Assembly: GCA_032027145.1 (NCBI GenBank)
Contig: JAVSMP010000001.1
Span: 186,001-250,000, forward strand
DNA length: 64,000 nt
DNA from: Ignavibacterium sp.
GTDB taxonomy: Bacteria > Bacteroidota > Ignavibacteria > Ignavibacteriales > Ignavibacteriaceae
Direction: 5' to 3'
Shown: piece by piece, positions 8,890 to 18,899 of the stretch
Numbering within the stretch: position 1 is the stretch's first letter
Layout of the letters: each line of letters starts with the position of its first letter
Program-made: the position numbers and the translations under genes
The notes under the pieces: generated by a model
What the model saw: the letters and a program-made list of their open reading frames with translations, nothing else
Database searches by the model: none
What the model was told of the DNA's origin: nothing

Positions 8890-11301
8890 TTACAGACCTG
8901 TTGGGATGTCAATGTTATCATTAGGTCTTTGGCTTTTCTTGAAGTTATTAAAATTGTAACTGAACAATAGTGTAACTACAGGAGCTTCAGGTTTAATGAG
9001 GGCGCTGCCCGTAAAGTTTGAACCAATTGTGTTTATATTGAAATCAGTAGCTCCGAATAAGTTTCTTGCCTGCAATGTAAGCGACATTGCTTTATCAAAG
9101 AAATCCTGCCGAAATGACGCTGCGATAAATGCAAAGAGATTAGATTCTGACTGTGCATCGACAAATTTCATTGTGTTAACAGAAAACATTAATCTTGTAT
9201 CCGAAGAAAAACTGAGCGTGGAGTTTAATCTTACCGACCAATTAAAGAAATCTTTTTCAACACTTGCACCATTAACTTTTCCATCAATATAACTCTGAAA
9301 TAAGTTTATTGATGGATCAAGTTTTAAGAATTCTGCTATCGAAAAGCTTGTCGAAATCTCTGCTCCATATACATCCGAGTTTCCATAATTATCATACATT
9401 ATATTAAGCGTACCGTTAGTATCAACTGAGAATGTCTGAGAGAATGAATCTTTTGATTTTCTGTAATAAGTCTGAAGCGAAACAAACACACTGCCATAGA
9501 TTTTCTGATAGTTCAGTTCCAGAGCATCAATATATTCAGGCATCAGTTTTGGATTACCTGAAATAGTTATACTTGGATCAGAATAAAACGGAAATGGGTT
9601 TAACAGATTATCATTTGGCCGGTTAATTCTGCGGCTATAACTTAATTGCAACTGATGATCATCTATCTTTCTTGAAATATTAACAGATGGGAAGTAATCC
9701 ATTTTGCTGAATGCAAAAGAATTCGATAAAGTTTTCTGATCAAGAAATCTATCCATATATTCACCGCGCAAACCAAGCATATAGCTGAATCCAGCTATCT
9801 CACCGCTAAAAGAAACAAATCCTGCATAAACATTATTCCGTAAATTAAACTTATTTGTTAATACCGGATCAATATCAAAATTATTTATAGATTGATTAAA
9901 TATTTTGTTCGTAAGATCAAAATTTCTGAATGCAAGGTTGGATTGTAATCCTGCTTCAAGTTTTGTTATATCATCAAACCTGTGAGTGTAGTTAAGTTTT
10001 GCTCTTCCATCATTTCTTACAGAGTTATTAGTAAACATAATATTGGAAAGAAGATCAGTAACAGATGTGAAAGTTTCATCCGTCTGATTCTCAATAGTCT
10101 TTTGTTCGTTATCAACAGTAACATAATTATGAGTAAGCTCTAAGTAAACATCATTTATGTTAGGACTGAACTTGTACTGGTATGTAAAAGTTGAATTGAT
10201 ATATCCAACCGGAATGTTCTGTCCATTTCTTATTCTTGAATAATTTGATAATCCAACCCCCAGATTTGTTACGCGGGAGTTTAACGAACTTACAACATCT
10301 ACAATACCAATTCCCACTGATAATCCTAAATTGTTTTTATTATCCGGTATGTAATCTGCACCGGCTCTAAATGAGTATTGTCTTCTTTTATTCCGGATAT
10401 TTACATCAGATCTATCAAATAAATTCTGATCATTGATTACAGAGTTTCTTCTAATATCTTGTTCATTGGTAAAAATGTTATTGCGGTAATCAAATCCTGT
10501 TGTAAGATTCCATCCATCAGTATTATAGCTGAAAGATAAATCGCCATTATATTTATCACCGGTACCGCTGTTTAGATTAACAATTGCACTCATGGACAAA
10601 TCTTTCTGGACTTTTAAATTAATGTTGATGATTCCACCGGAACCTTCAGCATCATATTTTGATGATGGATTTGTGATCAATTCAATATTATCAATACTGT
10701 TTGCAGATATCTGCTTTAATGCATCTGCACCTTGCAGCGGATAGGGTTTATTGTTTACAAGCACAGTAAAGTTTGAGCTTCCCCGCAAATAAACTGTTCC
10801 ATCAGGATCAACTCTAACAGAAGGCTGATTTTCTAAAACGTCAAGAGCTGTCTGACCCTGTGCATTCAGGTTTTGTGATACATTAATTATTTTTTTATCC
10901 AGGTGTAATTCCTCACTTGCCTTTTCACCAATAACTTCTGTACCTGTAATTTCATAAGCAGTCTTAGTTAAAGAAATTTTTCCCAGATCAACCCTCTGCT
11001 TATTGTCCGAAAGATCAATAGACGTAACAAATTTTGTGTTATAACCGACAAAGCTGATCTTCAAATAATATTTTCCATCAGATAGATTTGTAAGTCTAAA
11101 TGTTCCATCAGATGAAGATGATACTCCGGTAATGAATGAGGAATCGGTAGAATTATGTAATGTAATATTTGCAAATGGCAGACCCGAATTTGAGAGCGAG
11201 TCAATTATTATTCCGTTAATAGTTTTACCCTCAAGCGGTGTTGATTGCTGTGCATTTACTGTAAATGCAAGTAATAATACTGTAAACAAATATCTGAACA
11301 T
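8890..11301 (-). CDS. TonB-dependent-receptor-like outer-membrane beta-barrel protein
   Basis: The 803-residue product has a signal peptide (to about residue 18, VNAQQ). A carboxypeptidase-regulatory-like beta-sandwich follows at about 27-110 (INGIIIDSLSNSGLPFANITL), then a plug-like domain at about 125-220 (QTALDVLENQPSVRVDPDGTVYLRGSSNFTVLVNN, IELITNPSSKYDAEGSGGIINI). The remainder is a long beta-barrel of the OMP_b-brl_3 type. In Bacteroidota these proteins overlap with TonB receptors, but the substrate cannot be inferred here. No SusD partner or transporter gene is adjacent. A good Shine-Dalgarno (AAGGAAG) lies just before the ATG. The gene is monocistronic, bounded by a terminator at 8842-8864. 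Confidence 0.87.
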   Translation of the reverse strand: MFRYLFTVLLLAFTVNAQQSTPLEGKTINGIIIDSLSNSGLPFANITLHNSTDSSFITGVSSSSDGTFRLTNLSDGKYYLKISFVGYNTKFVTSIDLSDNKQRVDLGKISLTKTAYEITGTEVIGEKASEELHLDKKIINVSQNLNAQGQTALDVLENQPSVRVDPDGTVYLRGSSNFTVLVNNKPYPLQGADALKQISANSIDNIELITNPSSKYDAEGSGGIININLKVQKDLSMSAIVNLNSGTGDKYNGDLSFSYNTDGWNLTTGFDYRNNIFTNEQDIRRNSVINDQNLFDRSDVNIRNKRRQYSFRAGADYIPDNKNNLGLSVGIGIVDVVSSLNSRVTNLGVGLSNYSRIRNGQNIPVGYINSTFTYQYKFSPNINDVYLELTHNYVTVDNEQKTIENQTDETFTSVTDLLSNIMFTNNSVRNDGRAKLNYTHRFDDITKLEAGLQSNLAFRNFDLTNKIFNQSINNFDIDPVLTNKFNLRNNVYAGFVSFSGEIAGFSYMLGLRGEYMDRFLDQKTLSNSFAFSKMDYFPSVNISRKIDDHQLQLSYSRRINRPNDNLLNPFPFYSDPSITISGNPKLMPEYIDALELNYQKIYGSVFVSLQTYYRKSKDSFSQTFSVDTNGTLNIMYDNYGNSDVYGAEISTSFSIAEFLKLDPSINLFQSYIDGKVNGASVEKDFFNWSVRLNSTLSFSSDTRLMFSVNTMKFVDAQSESNLFAFIAASFRQDFFDKAMSLTLQARNLFGATDFNINTIGSNFTGSALIKPEAPVVTLLFSYNFNNFKKSQRPNDNIDIPTGL

Positions 11302-11485
11302 ATTTTCTTCCTTTCTAACAAATATGATTTCTGGATGTGAAAATATTATTCAGTAAATAAGTTTTATATTTTTTTGTTGTAAGCGGTTAAATTGTTTTTA
11401 TGAGCGGATTATTCTGCAAACCAATTTGCAATTCTTATTTTTTGTATTGATTTGGGTTAACAAGTACTTAGTATATAAAATGAAT

Positions 11486-11504
11486 GCCGGGCAATTAACC
11501 CGGC
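11486..11504 (-). terminator. Probable terminator of the BNR-repeat cargo gene
   Basis: A 6-bp GC-only stem (gccggg/cccggc) with a 7-nt loop lies 8 bases beyond the stop at 11512. The following T-run on the minus strand is imperfect (ATTCATTTTA). Confidence 0.55.
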
Positions 11505-11511
11505 GAAAAAA

Positions 11512-12900
11512 TTATTTTAAAAGTATCATCTTTTTTGTTTGGACATATACTCTTCCCGAATTTGTCAGTGGATCAAATGTTCTTAGCTGATAAAAATAAA
11601 TTCCGGATACCAGTTGATTGATGCCGGATTCTGATCTGAATTCAACTTCATAATTCCCTGCGGGTTTATATTCATCAATGAGTGTAGCAACTTCATTTCC
11701 CAAAACATCGTAAACTTTTAAAGTAACAAATTGCTTATTACCTATTTCATAACGGATATTGGTAGCAGGATTAAACGGATTGGGATAATTCTGATATAAC
11801 CGATATTCCCGGATAGATAAATTATCGTCCTCAACATCTGTAGGGATATAAGATTTTTTATAAATCTTAGCGCCTCCTACCATATTTTCATATACTCCTG
11901 CATACATATCAAGTCTTTCATCAACTGTTCTAGGTGATACAACCCTTCCTGTCAGAGCAGATAGTTTTGGATTTTCCGGCAGTCCATTATTTTCCTTATT
12001 AAATCCTGCAAGCGGATCAGAGGTTGAATAAAAGCCATCACTAAAAGTTGCAACACCGTGTCTTTTTTCGTTAAGGTTTTTAAGAGCCCAAACTGCCATT
12101 CCAGAAACTTCTCCTCCAAAAACAGCTAATAATGTTAAAGTTAAATATTGACTGTTACTGAATGACTCATACAAATTTCCATTTTGTGTACCGACATTCA
12201 ATCTGACATCATCTCCTTTTCCTGCATTAATTGGATAATCAAATGCAAGATATACCGTTGTATCCGATGCAGGTATTCCGTTTGTTGCCAACCAGCTATC
12301 TCCATTGTTTGTTGAAATAAAAACTCCGTTAGTTGTAGCAGCAGCAATTAATCCGCTTGAGTCAATTTCAATATCACGCACCCAGGAATTCTGAGGTAAT
12401 CCATTACTTGAGCTTTGAAATGTTGAACCTGAATTTGTTGATCTGAGAATTCCGTCTCGAGTTCCTAAAAACACAAAATAATCAGGATTTCCTTCTTTAA
12501 CAGCAATAGAAAAAATGTTATTACCTGAGGGAACCGAATAACTTGGACCTTGCCATACATCTCCTCCGTCTGTTGATCTGTAAAGTCCTTCATTTTGAGG
12601 ATAGTACCAAATGCTGGCATATAAATATCCATTAAAAGCTTCTTCAATTGTTCTGCAGATGTATGCACTGGAAACATTCTGCCAGCTCTGACCATCATCT
12701 GTTGATTTCCTTATTCCGCCTGCAGTGTTTGGCCAATTAAAAGATCCAACTCCGGCAATTAGATCTCCATTGCTTCTCACTAATAAATCTGTAATACCTC
12801 CTCCGCTCGGGGTGTTACCGGTTTGAACCCAGGTTTGAGATTGAACTATTGAACAGAATACAACAATCTCAAGGATTATTAACAAATACAAATGTTTCAT
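11512..12900 (-). CDS. T9SS cargo protein with BNR/sialidase-like beta-propeller repeats
   Basis: The 462-residue product has a signal peptide (to about residue 22). Its propeller is built from BNR-type repeats containing Asp-box-like motifs: STDDGQSWQN, STDGGDVWQG, STNSGSTFQS, STNNGDSWLA. A T9SS sorting domain follows at about residues 375-462 (LYQNYPNPFNPATN, ending TKKMILLK). A strong Shine-Dalgarno, AGGAGG, lies 4 bases before the ATG. Known family behaviour: secreted, usually cell-surface; such propellers bind glycans or proteins, and the presence of Asp boxes alone does not show sialidase activity. 116 bp of the sorting-domain DNA is almost identical to the cargo gene at 14219-15910. 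Confidence 0.87.
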   Translation of the reverse strand: MKHLYLLIILEIVVFCSIVQSQTWVQTGNTPSGGGITDLLVRSNGDLIAGVGSFNWPNTAGGIRKSTDDGQSWQNVSSAYICRTIEEAFNGYLYASIWYYPQNEGLYRSTDGGDVWQGPSYSVPSGNNIFSIAVKEGNPDYFVFLGTRDGILRSTNSGSTFQSSSNGLPQNSWVRDIEIDSSGLIAAATTNGVFISTNNGDSWLATNGIPASDTTVYLAFDYPINAGKGDDVRLNVGTQNGNLYESFSNSQYLTLTLLAVFGGEVSGMAVWALKNLNEKRHGVATFSDGFYSTSDPLAGFNKENNGLPENPKLSALTGRVVSPRTVDERLDMYAGVYENMVGGAKIYKKSYIPTDVEDDNLSIREYRLYQNYPNPFNPATNIRYEIGNKQFVTLKVYDVLGNEVATLIDEYKPAGNYEVEFRSESGINQLVSGIYFYQLRTFDPLTNSGRVYVQTKKMILLK

Positions 12901-13091
12901 TTTGCCTCCTTTTTTTGAATTGTCTGCTCAATACAATAAGATGAGAACAATATTGATTGCATCTAAAATAATATTGCTTCATATCAATTGTCAATGTTTT
13001 AGTAATAATTAATTCACCTGAATATTTTACTAAAGCACTTTAAGTATTTGAATATTGCCCTGCTAATAGTCTTGTAATGAATCTCTGTGCA

Positions 13092-14183
13092 ATAGAACTC
13101 AATCAACGAACTCACCCTAAATTACTCTCTTAAAAAGAGAGGGACTTATTCCCCTTCTCTTTCTAAGAGAAGGGGCGAGGGGATGAGTTGTTTACTTTAC
13201 TTCAACAATTAAAGTTATTTTTTCAGATAGTTATCTGGAATTGTTGTTTAATGATAATATTATTTTACTTTATCGATAAATCTTTGCGTTATAGAACTCA
13301 ATCAACGAACTCACCCTAAATTACTCTCTTAAAAAGAGAGGGACTTCTCCCCTTCTCTTTCTAAGAGAAGGGGCGAGGAGATGGGTTGTTTACTTTACTT
13401 CAACAATTAAAGTTATTTTTTCAGATAGTTATCTGGAATTGTTGTTTAATGATAATATTATTTTACTTTATCGATAAATCTTTGCGTTATAGAACTCAAT
13501 CAACGAACTCACCCTAAATTACTCTCTTAAAAAGAGAGGGACTTATTCCCCTTCTCTTTCTAAGAGAAGGGGCGAGGGGATGAGCTGTTTACTTTACTTC
13601 AACAATTAAAGTTATTTTTTCAGATAGTAATCTGCAAGTGTGGTTTAATGATAATATTATTTTTCTTTATCGATAAATCTCTGTGCAATAGAACTCAATC
13701 AACGAACTCACTCTAAATTACTCACTTAAAAAGAGAGGGACTTATTCCCCTTCTCTTTCTAAGAGAAGGGGCGAGGGGATGGGTTGTTTACTTTACTTCA
13801 ACAATTGAAGTTATTTTTTCAGATAGTTATCTGGAAGTGTGGTTTAATGATAATATTATTTTTCTTTATCGATGAATCTTTGCGTTATAGAACTCAATCA
13901 ACGAACTCACCCTAAATTACTCTCTTAAAAAGAGAGGGACTTATTCCCCTTCTCTTTCTAAGAGAAGGGGCGAGGGGATGAGCTGTTTACTTTACTTCAA
14001 CAATTAAAGTTATTTTTTCAGATAGTAATCTGCAAGTGTGGTTTAATGATAATATTATTTTTCTTTATCGATAAATCTCTGTGCAATAGAACTCAATCAA
14101 CGAACTCACTCTAAATTACTCACTTAAAAAGAGAGGGACTTATTCCCCTTCTCTTTCTAAGAGAAGGGGCGAGGGGATGAGTT
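13092..14183. repeat. Six-copy 199-bp tandem repeat array
   Basis: Copies begin with atagaactcaatcaacga at 13092, 13291, 13489, 13688, 13887 and 14086 (spacings 199, 198, 199, 199, 199); the sixth is cut off at about 14183. Each copy carries two hairpins. In copy 1 these are a 7-bp stem (13125-13131 with 13135-13141) and a perfect 11-bp stem (13151-13161 with 13165-13175, loop TCT). Copies 3 and 5 are identical and copies 4 and 6 share private variants, so the array also has a 398-bp higher-order period. It fills the gap 12901-14218 between two T9SS cargo genes; bases 12901-13077 before it show nothing else recognisable. No ORF runs through it. Confidence 0.95.
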
Positions 14184-14218
14184 ACAACCTACCTACTCTT
14201 TACTTTGTTCTTTTTATC

Positions 14219-15910
14219 TTACTTGTTCAAAATCATTTTTCGCGTTTGAATAAATTCACCAGTTTTTAATTGATAGAAATAAACTCCGCTTGAAAATTTA
14301 GAAGCATCAAAAATGACATTATAATTTCCTGCTATTTTATATTCATCAATGAGTGTAGCAACTTCATTTCCCAAAACATCGTAAACTTTTAAAGTAACAA
14401 ATTGCTTATTACCTATTGCATAACGGATATTGGTAGCAGGATTAAACGGATTTGGGAAGTTTTGTTCAAGGATAAATTTTTCAGGTAGCAAACCGCTGTC
14501 CTGATTTACAAATGTAGGTTCACCAATCATATTATTATCCATCCAGGTAATTCGGCTTGATATCCAGTTTTTTAAATAATTGATTTCATCAGTATAAGTT
14601 TGTCCCACAAAGTAATTAGGCCAAACCCAAACACCAAGCACAGGCCATTTAATAAAGTTTCTGGTTTTGGCTTCATCCAACAGCACAACAAGTGAGTCAA
14701 TCAGATTATTTACTACCTGCGCATTGAATACATTTACTTTTGTCTGCTGCCAGCGGGCATAAACTATATTTTGAAAGTTTTGATCATCAAAAAGTTTTCT
14801 CCACCAAAACGGAGTAAAAAAAATTTCATTAGATAACATATTTTGATAATTGGTTAAATATTCCAATTCCCAGTTATTGGTAGTCCATCCATTATAGTAA
14901 TCTGCATTGCCAAAAGCTAAATTGAAATCCCAGACAGGTCCTGCGAAGATTTTTGGATTTCGGCTATCCCTGTCCTTGTACAAATATGTGCTAAGCCTGT
15001 ATGCATCCACATTTTTTGCAAATTCATTCACAAGAAAAAATTCTGCAAAAGAACTTATATCCAGATATTTTGGATAACCAGTTGCAGAATCAGAAATATT
15101 TGAACTACTGCTCATCATAGATTCAAACTGAAATATTTTATTCTGTATGTAATTTTTCTGTTGTAGGACGATATTGCTTGGTCTGGGATAATGGTACTGA
15201 TAAAATATTCTAATTGGTGAACCTGGAAATGGATGATAGCCAGAATACCATCCGTCATTGTCTTCCCCATCTGTTTTATCAATTTTAATTATATATCCAC
15301 CGGTCAGAGCATCTCCGCTAATATCACCGGACTCCAGTTTTTTAATATTAACTCTGTTCGCATCCCGTTTTACTTTTTCTAATAAAACATACACTCCTTT
15401 ATAATCTCCGTTCAACACTAACTCACAATACATTGATCTGCTTGCATATCTGCCGAGCAAATTTGAAATCTTATAAGCTAAAACATCTCTCATTAAACTT
15501 TTATCATTATATGGAGCGAATAATATCCAGTCGCTTTCTTTTGGAAAGCCAAGTAAAGAAACTGAAGAATCCTCACCGCTGATATCTCTTGTTTCAACTG
15601 CATATTGCTTTTTAGGAAACATCTGCGATGAAGAGCCTCTTAATTCAATCCCGATTTTTCCATTATAATTATTAAAAGGATCTGTAAGATTATTTCTGAT
15701 TCCTGATCCATTAAAGATAATTCCCATATCTGCTGTTATTTTCTCATCATTTGGAATAACCTGTCCATGTGTATCAATTACTACAATTGGTAAATTTGAA
15801 GATGTAAACTCAACCACATTCTCATTAGTATTAATTAAATCCTGCCCATAGGTTATTTGCATACAAATTAGAAAAGAAAGAGATAAGAATCTTACAAATC
15901 TTTTTTTCAT
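14219..15910 (-). CDS. CotH-kinase-like T9SS cargo protein
   Basis: The 563-residue product has a signal peptide (to about 22) and a CotH-like kinase domain at roughly 45-445. Diagnostic blocks are GIELRGSSSQMFPKKQYAVE, LRGSS, FAPYNDKSLMRDVLAY, GVYVLLEKVK, GGYIIKIDKTDG and AGPVWDFNLAFGN; the last two hold the expected nucleotide/metal-binding acidic residues. A T9SS sorting domain covers the last ~80 residues (FPNPFNPATN). Known for the family: CotH proteins are atypical kinases that phosphorylate spore-coat or secreted proteins. The target here is unknown, and the domain is exported rather than cytoplasmic. The stop lies 35 bp past the end of the 199-bp repeat array. Confidence 0.88.
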   Translation of the reverse strand: MKKRFVRFLSLSFLICMQITYGQDLINTNENVVEFTSSNLPIVVIDTHGQVIPNDEKITADMGIIFNGSGIRNNLTDPFNNYNGKIGIELRGSSSQMFPKKQYAVETRDISGEDSSVSLLGFPKESDWILFAPYNDKSLMRDVLAYKISNLLGRYASRSMYCELVLNGDYKGVYVLLEKVKRDANRVNIKKLESGDISGDALTGGYIIKIDKTDGEDNDGWYSGYHPFPGSPIRIFYQYHYPRPSNIVLQQKNYIQNKIFQFESMMSSSSNISDSATGYPKYLDISSFAEFFLVNEFAKNVDAYRLSTYLYKDRDSRNPKIFAGPVWDFNLAFGNADYYNGWTTNNWELEYLTNYQNMLSNEIFFTPFWWRKLFDDQNFQNIVYARWQQTKVNVFNAQVVNNLIDSLVVLLDEAKTRNFIKWPVLGVWVWPNYFVGQTYTDEINYLKNWISSRITWMDNNMIGEPTFVNQDSGLLPEKFILEQNFPNPFNPATNIRYAIGNKQFVTLKVYDVLGNEVATLIDEYKIAGNYNVIFDASKFSSGVYFYQLKTGEFIQTRKMILNK

Positions 15911-16052
15911 TTAAGCCTTTATAAAGTTAGTTAGTAACGCAGTTTAAGTTTCAATATAATCTTTACTCGAAAAAAATTCGTTTCGTCTGTAAGAAAATAT
16001 AAATGAAGTAATACAATTAAGCTGATTAGTAAACTAATCGGAAGATTCAATA

Positions 16053-16757
16053 TCATTCAATTATTAAACTCATTCTCAGGATATCATAATAATTTCCCTC
16101 AACAAAACATTCTTTTCTTAACACACCTTCAATTTCAAATCCTAACTCTTTGTTGATAGTAATGTTTCTGATACTGTTCTCAATTGTATGAAGATAAACT
16201 TTCTTTAATCCCAGATTTCCAAAGCCATATTTAATCCATAATGAAGTTGCTTCCTTTGCATAGCCTTTTTCTCTGTGTTCAGTTTCACCGATAAGTTTTC
16301 TCATTTCTGCTTTATGGCTTACATCGTCACAATCCAGAAAACCCATTAAACCAATAGGAGTATTATCAGTTAAAGTTATAATGCCTAAAATATTTCTGTC
16401 ATTATTTACTAATTGATCAATAGTTTTATCACGCGAATAAGAACTGGAAAGCAGAAACCATTTTCCTATATCATCCTTTAACCACTTTTTCACCAACTCA
16501 AAATCATCTTTAAATAATCTGATTTTAACTTGTTTACCGACTAAAGGCAGATTAACTTTTTTTATTTTTTTATAATCATCAACTTTATTACTTAATTCGC
16601 CCTCCCCCTTTTTCTCCAGAGATACATCCATCAAAGCATTCATTAATTTTATATAATCTGATTGTTTAAGATTAAGTTTTGATGTTTCCTCAATTAATGA
16701 ATTAAGAATCGCATCAATTTTTAAATCGTTTAATATCTTTGTTTCAACGTCATTCAT
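16053..16757 (-). CDS. GNAT-family N-acetyltransferase (RimJ/RimL-like) with N-terminal extension
   Basis: The 234-residue product has a GNAT fold at about residues 75-230. Visible landmarks are VKIRLFKDDFELVKKW, IGLMGFLDCD, RKLIGETEHREKGYAKEA (the acetyl-CoA pyrophosphate-binding loop, here in the form EHREKGYA) and NSIRNITINKELGFEIEGVLRKE. This resembles enzymes that acetylate ribosomal-protein or peptide N-termini, or small amines; the substrate is unknown. The first ~70 residues are helical and charged and lie outside the usual domain. An AGGAGT Shine-Dalgarno precedes the ATG. The gene appears monocistronic. Confidence 0.85.
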   Translation of the reverse strand: MNDVETKILNDLKIDAILNSLIEETSKLNLKQSDYIKLMNALMDVSLEKKGEGELSNKVDDYKKIKKVNLPLVGKQVKIRLFKDDFELVKKWLKDDIGKWFLLSSSYSRDKTIDQLVNNDRNILGIITLTDNTPIGLMGFLDCDDVSHKAEMRKLIGETEHREKGYAKEATSLWIKYGFGNLGLKKVYLHTIENSIRNITINKELGFEIEGVLRKECFVEGNYYDILRMSLIIE

Positions 16758-17312
16758 TCAATACTCCTATTAAATAATACGGATTATTTCTCATCTCAAA
16801 TTATCGAAATATTTATATATTTCCAGAGTGTTCAACAATTACCTTGATCTAGAAAATAGCTGATTAGGTATTTTTATAATTCAATTAATAATAAAATAAA
16901 AAGATAAAAATAACTTACCCATACGACGCATATCTGTCAAAAATTATAAATAGTTATTATCACCATTGTATTGAAAACAGAAACAGAGATTCGCTGAATA
17001 ATTAGCAATAATTTTTAACTATTAAAAATATTTTAATTGCCTCTTTTTAATACTGCACAACCATCAATTATTTCAGCGGTAATAAAAGAACAATATGGTT
17101 GGAAGCTCTTCTCAAGATAGTTACAGATTCAACAATGATAATGCAGCAGAGATTTCTATTGTAAAAATTTTTTGTAAGAATTTCTTTAATTAGATTAAAA
17201 ATATTTTTTCTACTGTCTTGATGTTAAAAAACAAACAGGTTACCTTGGTATAGCTTTTGCCTCTAAATGCATTCATTTGAGTTGAGTTGTAAAATCTAAA
17301 TAAGGAAACAAT
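16758..17312. other. 555-bp AT-rich intergenic gap between divergent genes
   Basis: It lies between the divergent GNAT gene and the SGNH-like cargo gene. I see no ORF, tRNA, repeat or convincing riboswitch. It presumably holds both promoters; a TATAGCTTTTG string at about 17249-17259 is one base off the Bacteroidota -7 box but lacks a matching -33 box. Confidence 0.5.
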
Positions 17313-18671
17313 ATGAGAAATAAAATAATTTTAACAATGGTAATCTTCATCGGAATGAGTTCAGCGTTTTTTCCTCAAGGTCATTTCAGAAGCGGAAGGT
17401 TTTTCCATCATTCTACAGGCGGCTGTATTTGGGGTCCTAATAGCAGCAATACAAGCATTCCAAATGAAATTAGTTTGTACAATATTCAAAATGCTTATAC
17501 CGGTAATGATGCGGTAAGTATGAATGAAATGTGGTTCCCAAATAACGATAATGAATGGTACACCTGGCATAGGATATTTGATAATCTAGATCCGAATAAC
17601 AATATATTCCAATACTTTCAGAGTAATAAGATAATTGTAATAAAATCCTGCTATCCATCATCTTCAATAGTTGGAGTTGGCAGCCCACAGGATACTCTTA
17701 ACAATCCATCTCTAAAGACGATATACAATTACAAATGGCACTGGAGAAGTATAGTACAAATAATGAAGCAGAACCCGGATAATTTTTTTGTAATCTGGAC
17801 TAATGCACCGTTAGTTCCAAATGCAACAAATTCTCAGCAGGCACTATTGTCAAAGCAGTTTTGCATTTGGGCAAAAGACACTTTGGCTGCAGGACTCGAT
17901 TCTGTATTCGGAGAATTTCCACCAAACGTATATGTATTTGACTTTTTCCATAAGTTAGCAGATTCAAATGGTATGCTTCAGTTGCAATATGCAGCAAGTG
18001 CTAACGACAGCCACCCAAATAGTACAGCAACAGAATTGGTAGCACCTCAATTTGTAGAGGAAATCTTTAATGCTGCTATTGTGTATGAAGGAATAATTCC
18101 CGTAGAACTAACATCCTTTACAGCAGATTATAACGATTCCGAAGTTATACTTAGTTGGTCAACTGCAACTGAGTTAAATAATCAAGGTTTTGAAGTTGAA
18201 AGAACAGATAATTCTAAAATTACAGAATTACAATATTGGGAGAGAATAGGCTCAGTTCAGGGTACAGGCACCTCAACCGTTCCTGTAGAATATTCTTTTG
18301 CTGATAAAAATATAACAACAGGAAAATACAATTACAGATTAAAGCAATTAGATTTTAATGGCAATTTTCAATATTCAAATGTGATTGAGATTGAGGTTAA
18401 TAAAAAGTTTAATTATTCCTTAGAACAGAATTATCCAAATCCGTTTAACCCAACAACAAGTATTCAATATGCAATAGCCAGTAAGCAATTTGTTCTATTG
18501 AAAGTTTACGATGTTTTAGGAAATGAAGTTGTAACATTAGTAAATGAAAATAAACCTGCCGGTAATTATAATGTCATTTTCGATGCTTCTAAACTTTCAA
18601 GCGGAGTTTACTTCTACACACTGAGAACCGGAGAATTTTCTAAAACTAACAAAATGATCTTAACCAGGTAA
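17313..18671 (+). CDS. SGNH-hydrolase-like T9SS cargo protein
   Basis: The 452-residue product has a signal peptide (to about 21). An N-terminal domain of ~240 residues looks SGNH/GDSL-like: an early FFHHSTGG block could carry the catalytic Ser, and a late DSHPNSTATELVAPQF block has the Asp-x-His spacing of SGNH enzymes. A fibronectin-III-like module follows at about 267-368 (IPVELTSFTADYNDSEVILSW), then a T9SS sorting domain (QNYPNPFNPTT, ending TNKMILTR). If active it would be a surface esterase or lipase (inference). The canonical GDS motif itself is not present, so the enzyme assignment is tentative; the secretion assignment is firm. AAGGA precedes the ATG. Confidence 0.78.
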   Translation: MRNKIILTMVIFIGMSSAFFPQGHFRSGRFFHHSTGGCIWGPNSSNTSIPNEISLYNIQNAYTGNDAVSMNEMWFPNNDNEWYTWHRIFDNLDPNNNIFQYFQSNKIIVIKSCYPSSSIVGVGSPQDTLNNPSLKTIYNYKWHWRSIVQIMKQNPDNFFVIWTNAPLVPNATNSQQALLSKQFCIWAKDTLAAGLDSVFGEFPPNVYVFDFFHKLADSNGMLQLQYAASANDSHPNSTATELVAPQFVEEIFNAAIVYEGIIPVELTSFTADYNDSEVILSWSTATELNNQGFEVERTDNSKITELQYWERIGSVQGTGTSTVPVEYSFADKNITTGKYNYRLKQLDFNGNFQYSNVIEIEVNKKFNYSLEQNYPNPFNPTTSIQYAIASKQFVLLKVYDVLGNEVVTLVNENKPAGNYNVIFDASKLSSGVYFYTLRTGEFSKTNKMILTR

Positions 18672-18689
18672 TTCTTAAATAGTTCAAAG

Positions 18690-18719
18690 ACAGGCTGTTT
18701 ATTACAGTCTGTTTTTTTT
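18690..18719 (+). terminator. Terminator of the SGNH-like cargo gene
   Basis: An 8-bp stem (18690-18697 with 18705-18712, one G-T wobble) with a 7-nt loop is followed by eight T residues. Confidence 0.82.
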
Positions 18720-18841
18720 ATAATACTCAGAAAATTGACTAAAGAATTTTATTATCACTTAATCTATCATTCCAATTCCTTATACTCTAAAGCAAAACAT
18801 TAACAAATTTTTATTCATATATTTAGCAATGTGAAAGCAAT

Positions 18842-18870
18842 TTGCCCTTGCCTTTATTTTATGATATAGT
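18842..18870 (+). promoter_or_regulatory. Possible promoter of the PorV-like gene
   Basis: TTGCCC at 18842, 17 nt, then TATAGT at 18865 resembles a sigma-70 -35/-10 pair. It lies about 30 bp before the ATG, which also has a GGAG Shine-Dalgarno. It does not match the Bacteroidota TTTG/TAnnTTTG pattern seen elsewhere in the window. Confidence 0.35.
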
Positions 18871-18899
18871 TAAATAGCTATCGAATTTTTGGAGAACTA

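Noticed and set aside
12465-12698. 77-residue frame inside the BNR-repeat gene
   Set aside because: It is an alternative frame of a clearly coding region and has no start signal.
13092-14183. Regular repeats considered as a CRISPR array
   Set aside because: Units are 199 bp and continuous, with no unique spacers; no cas gene is in the window.
16758-17312. Possible small RNA or tRNA in the 555-bp gap
   Set aside because: No cloverleaf, T-loop sequence or stable hairpin with a T-run was visible.
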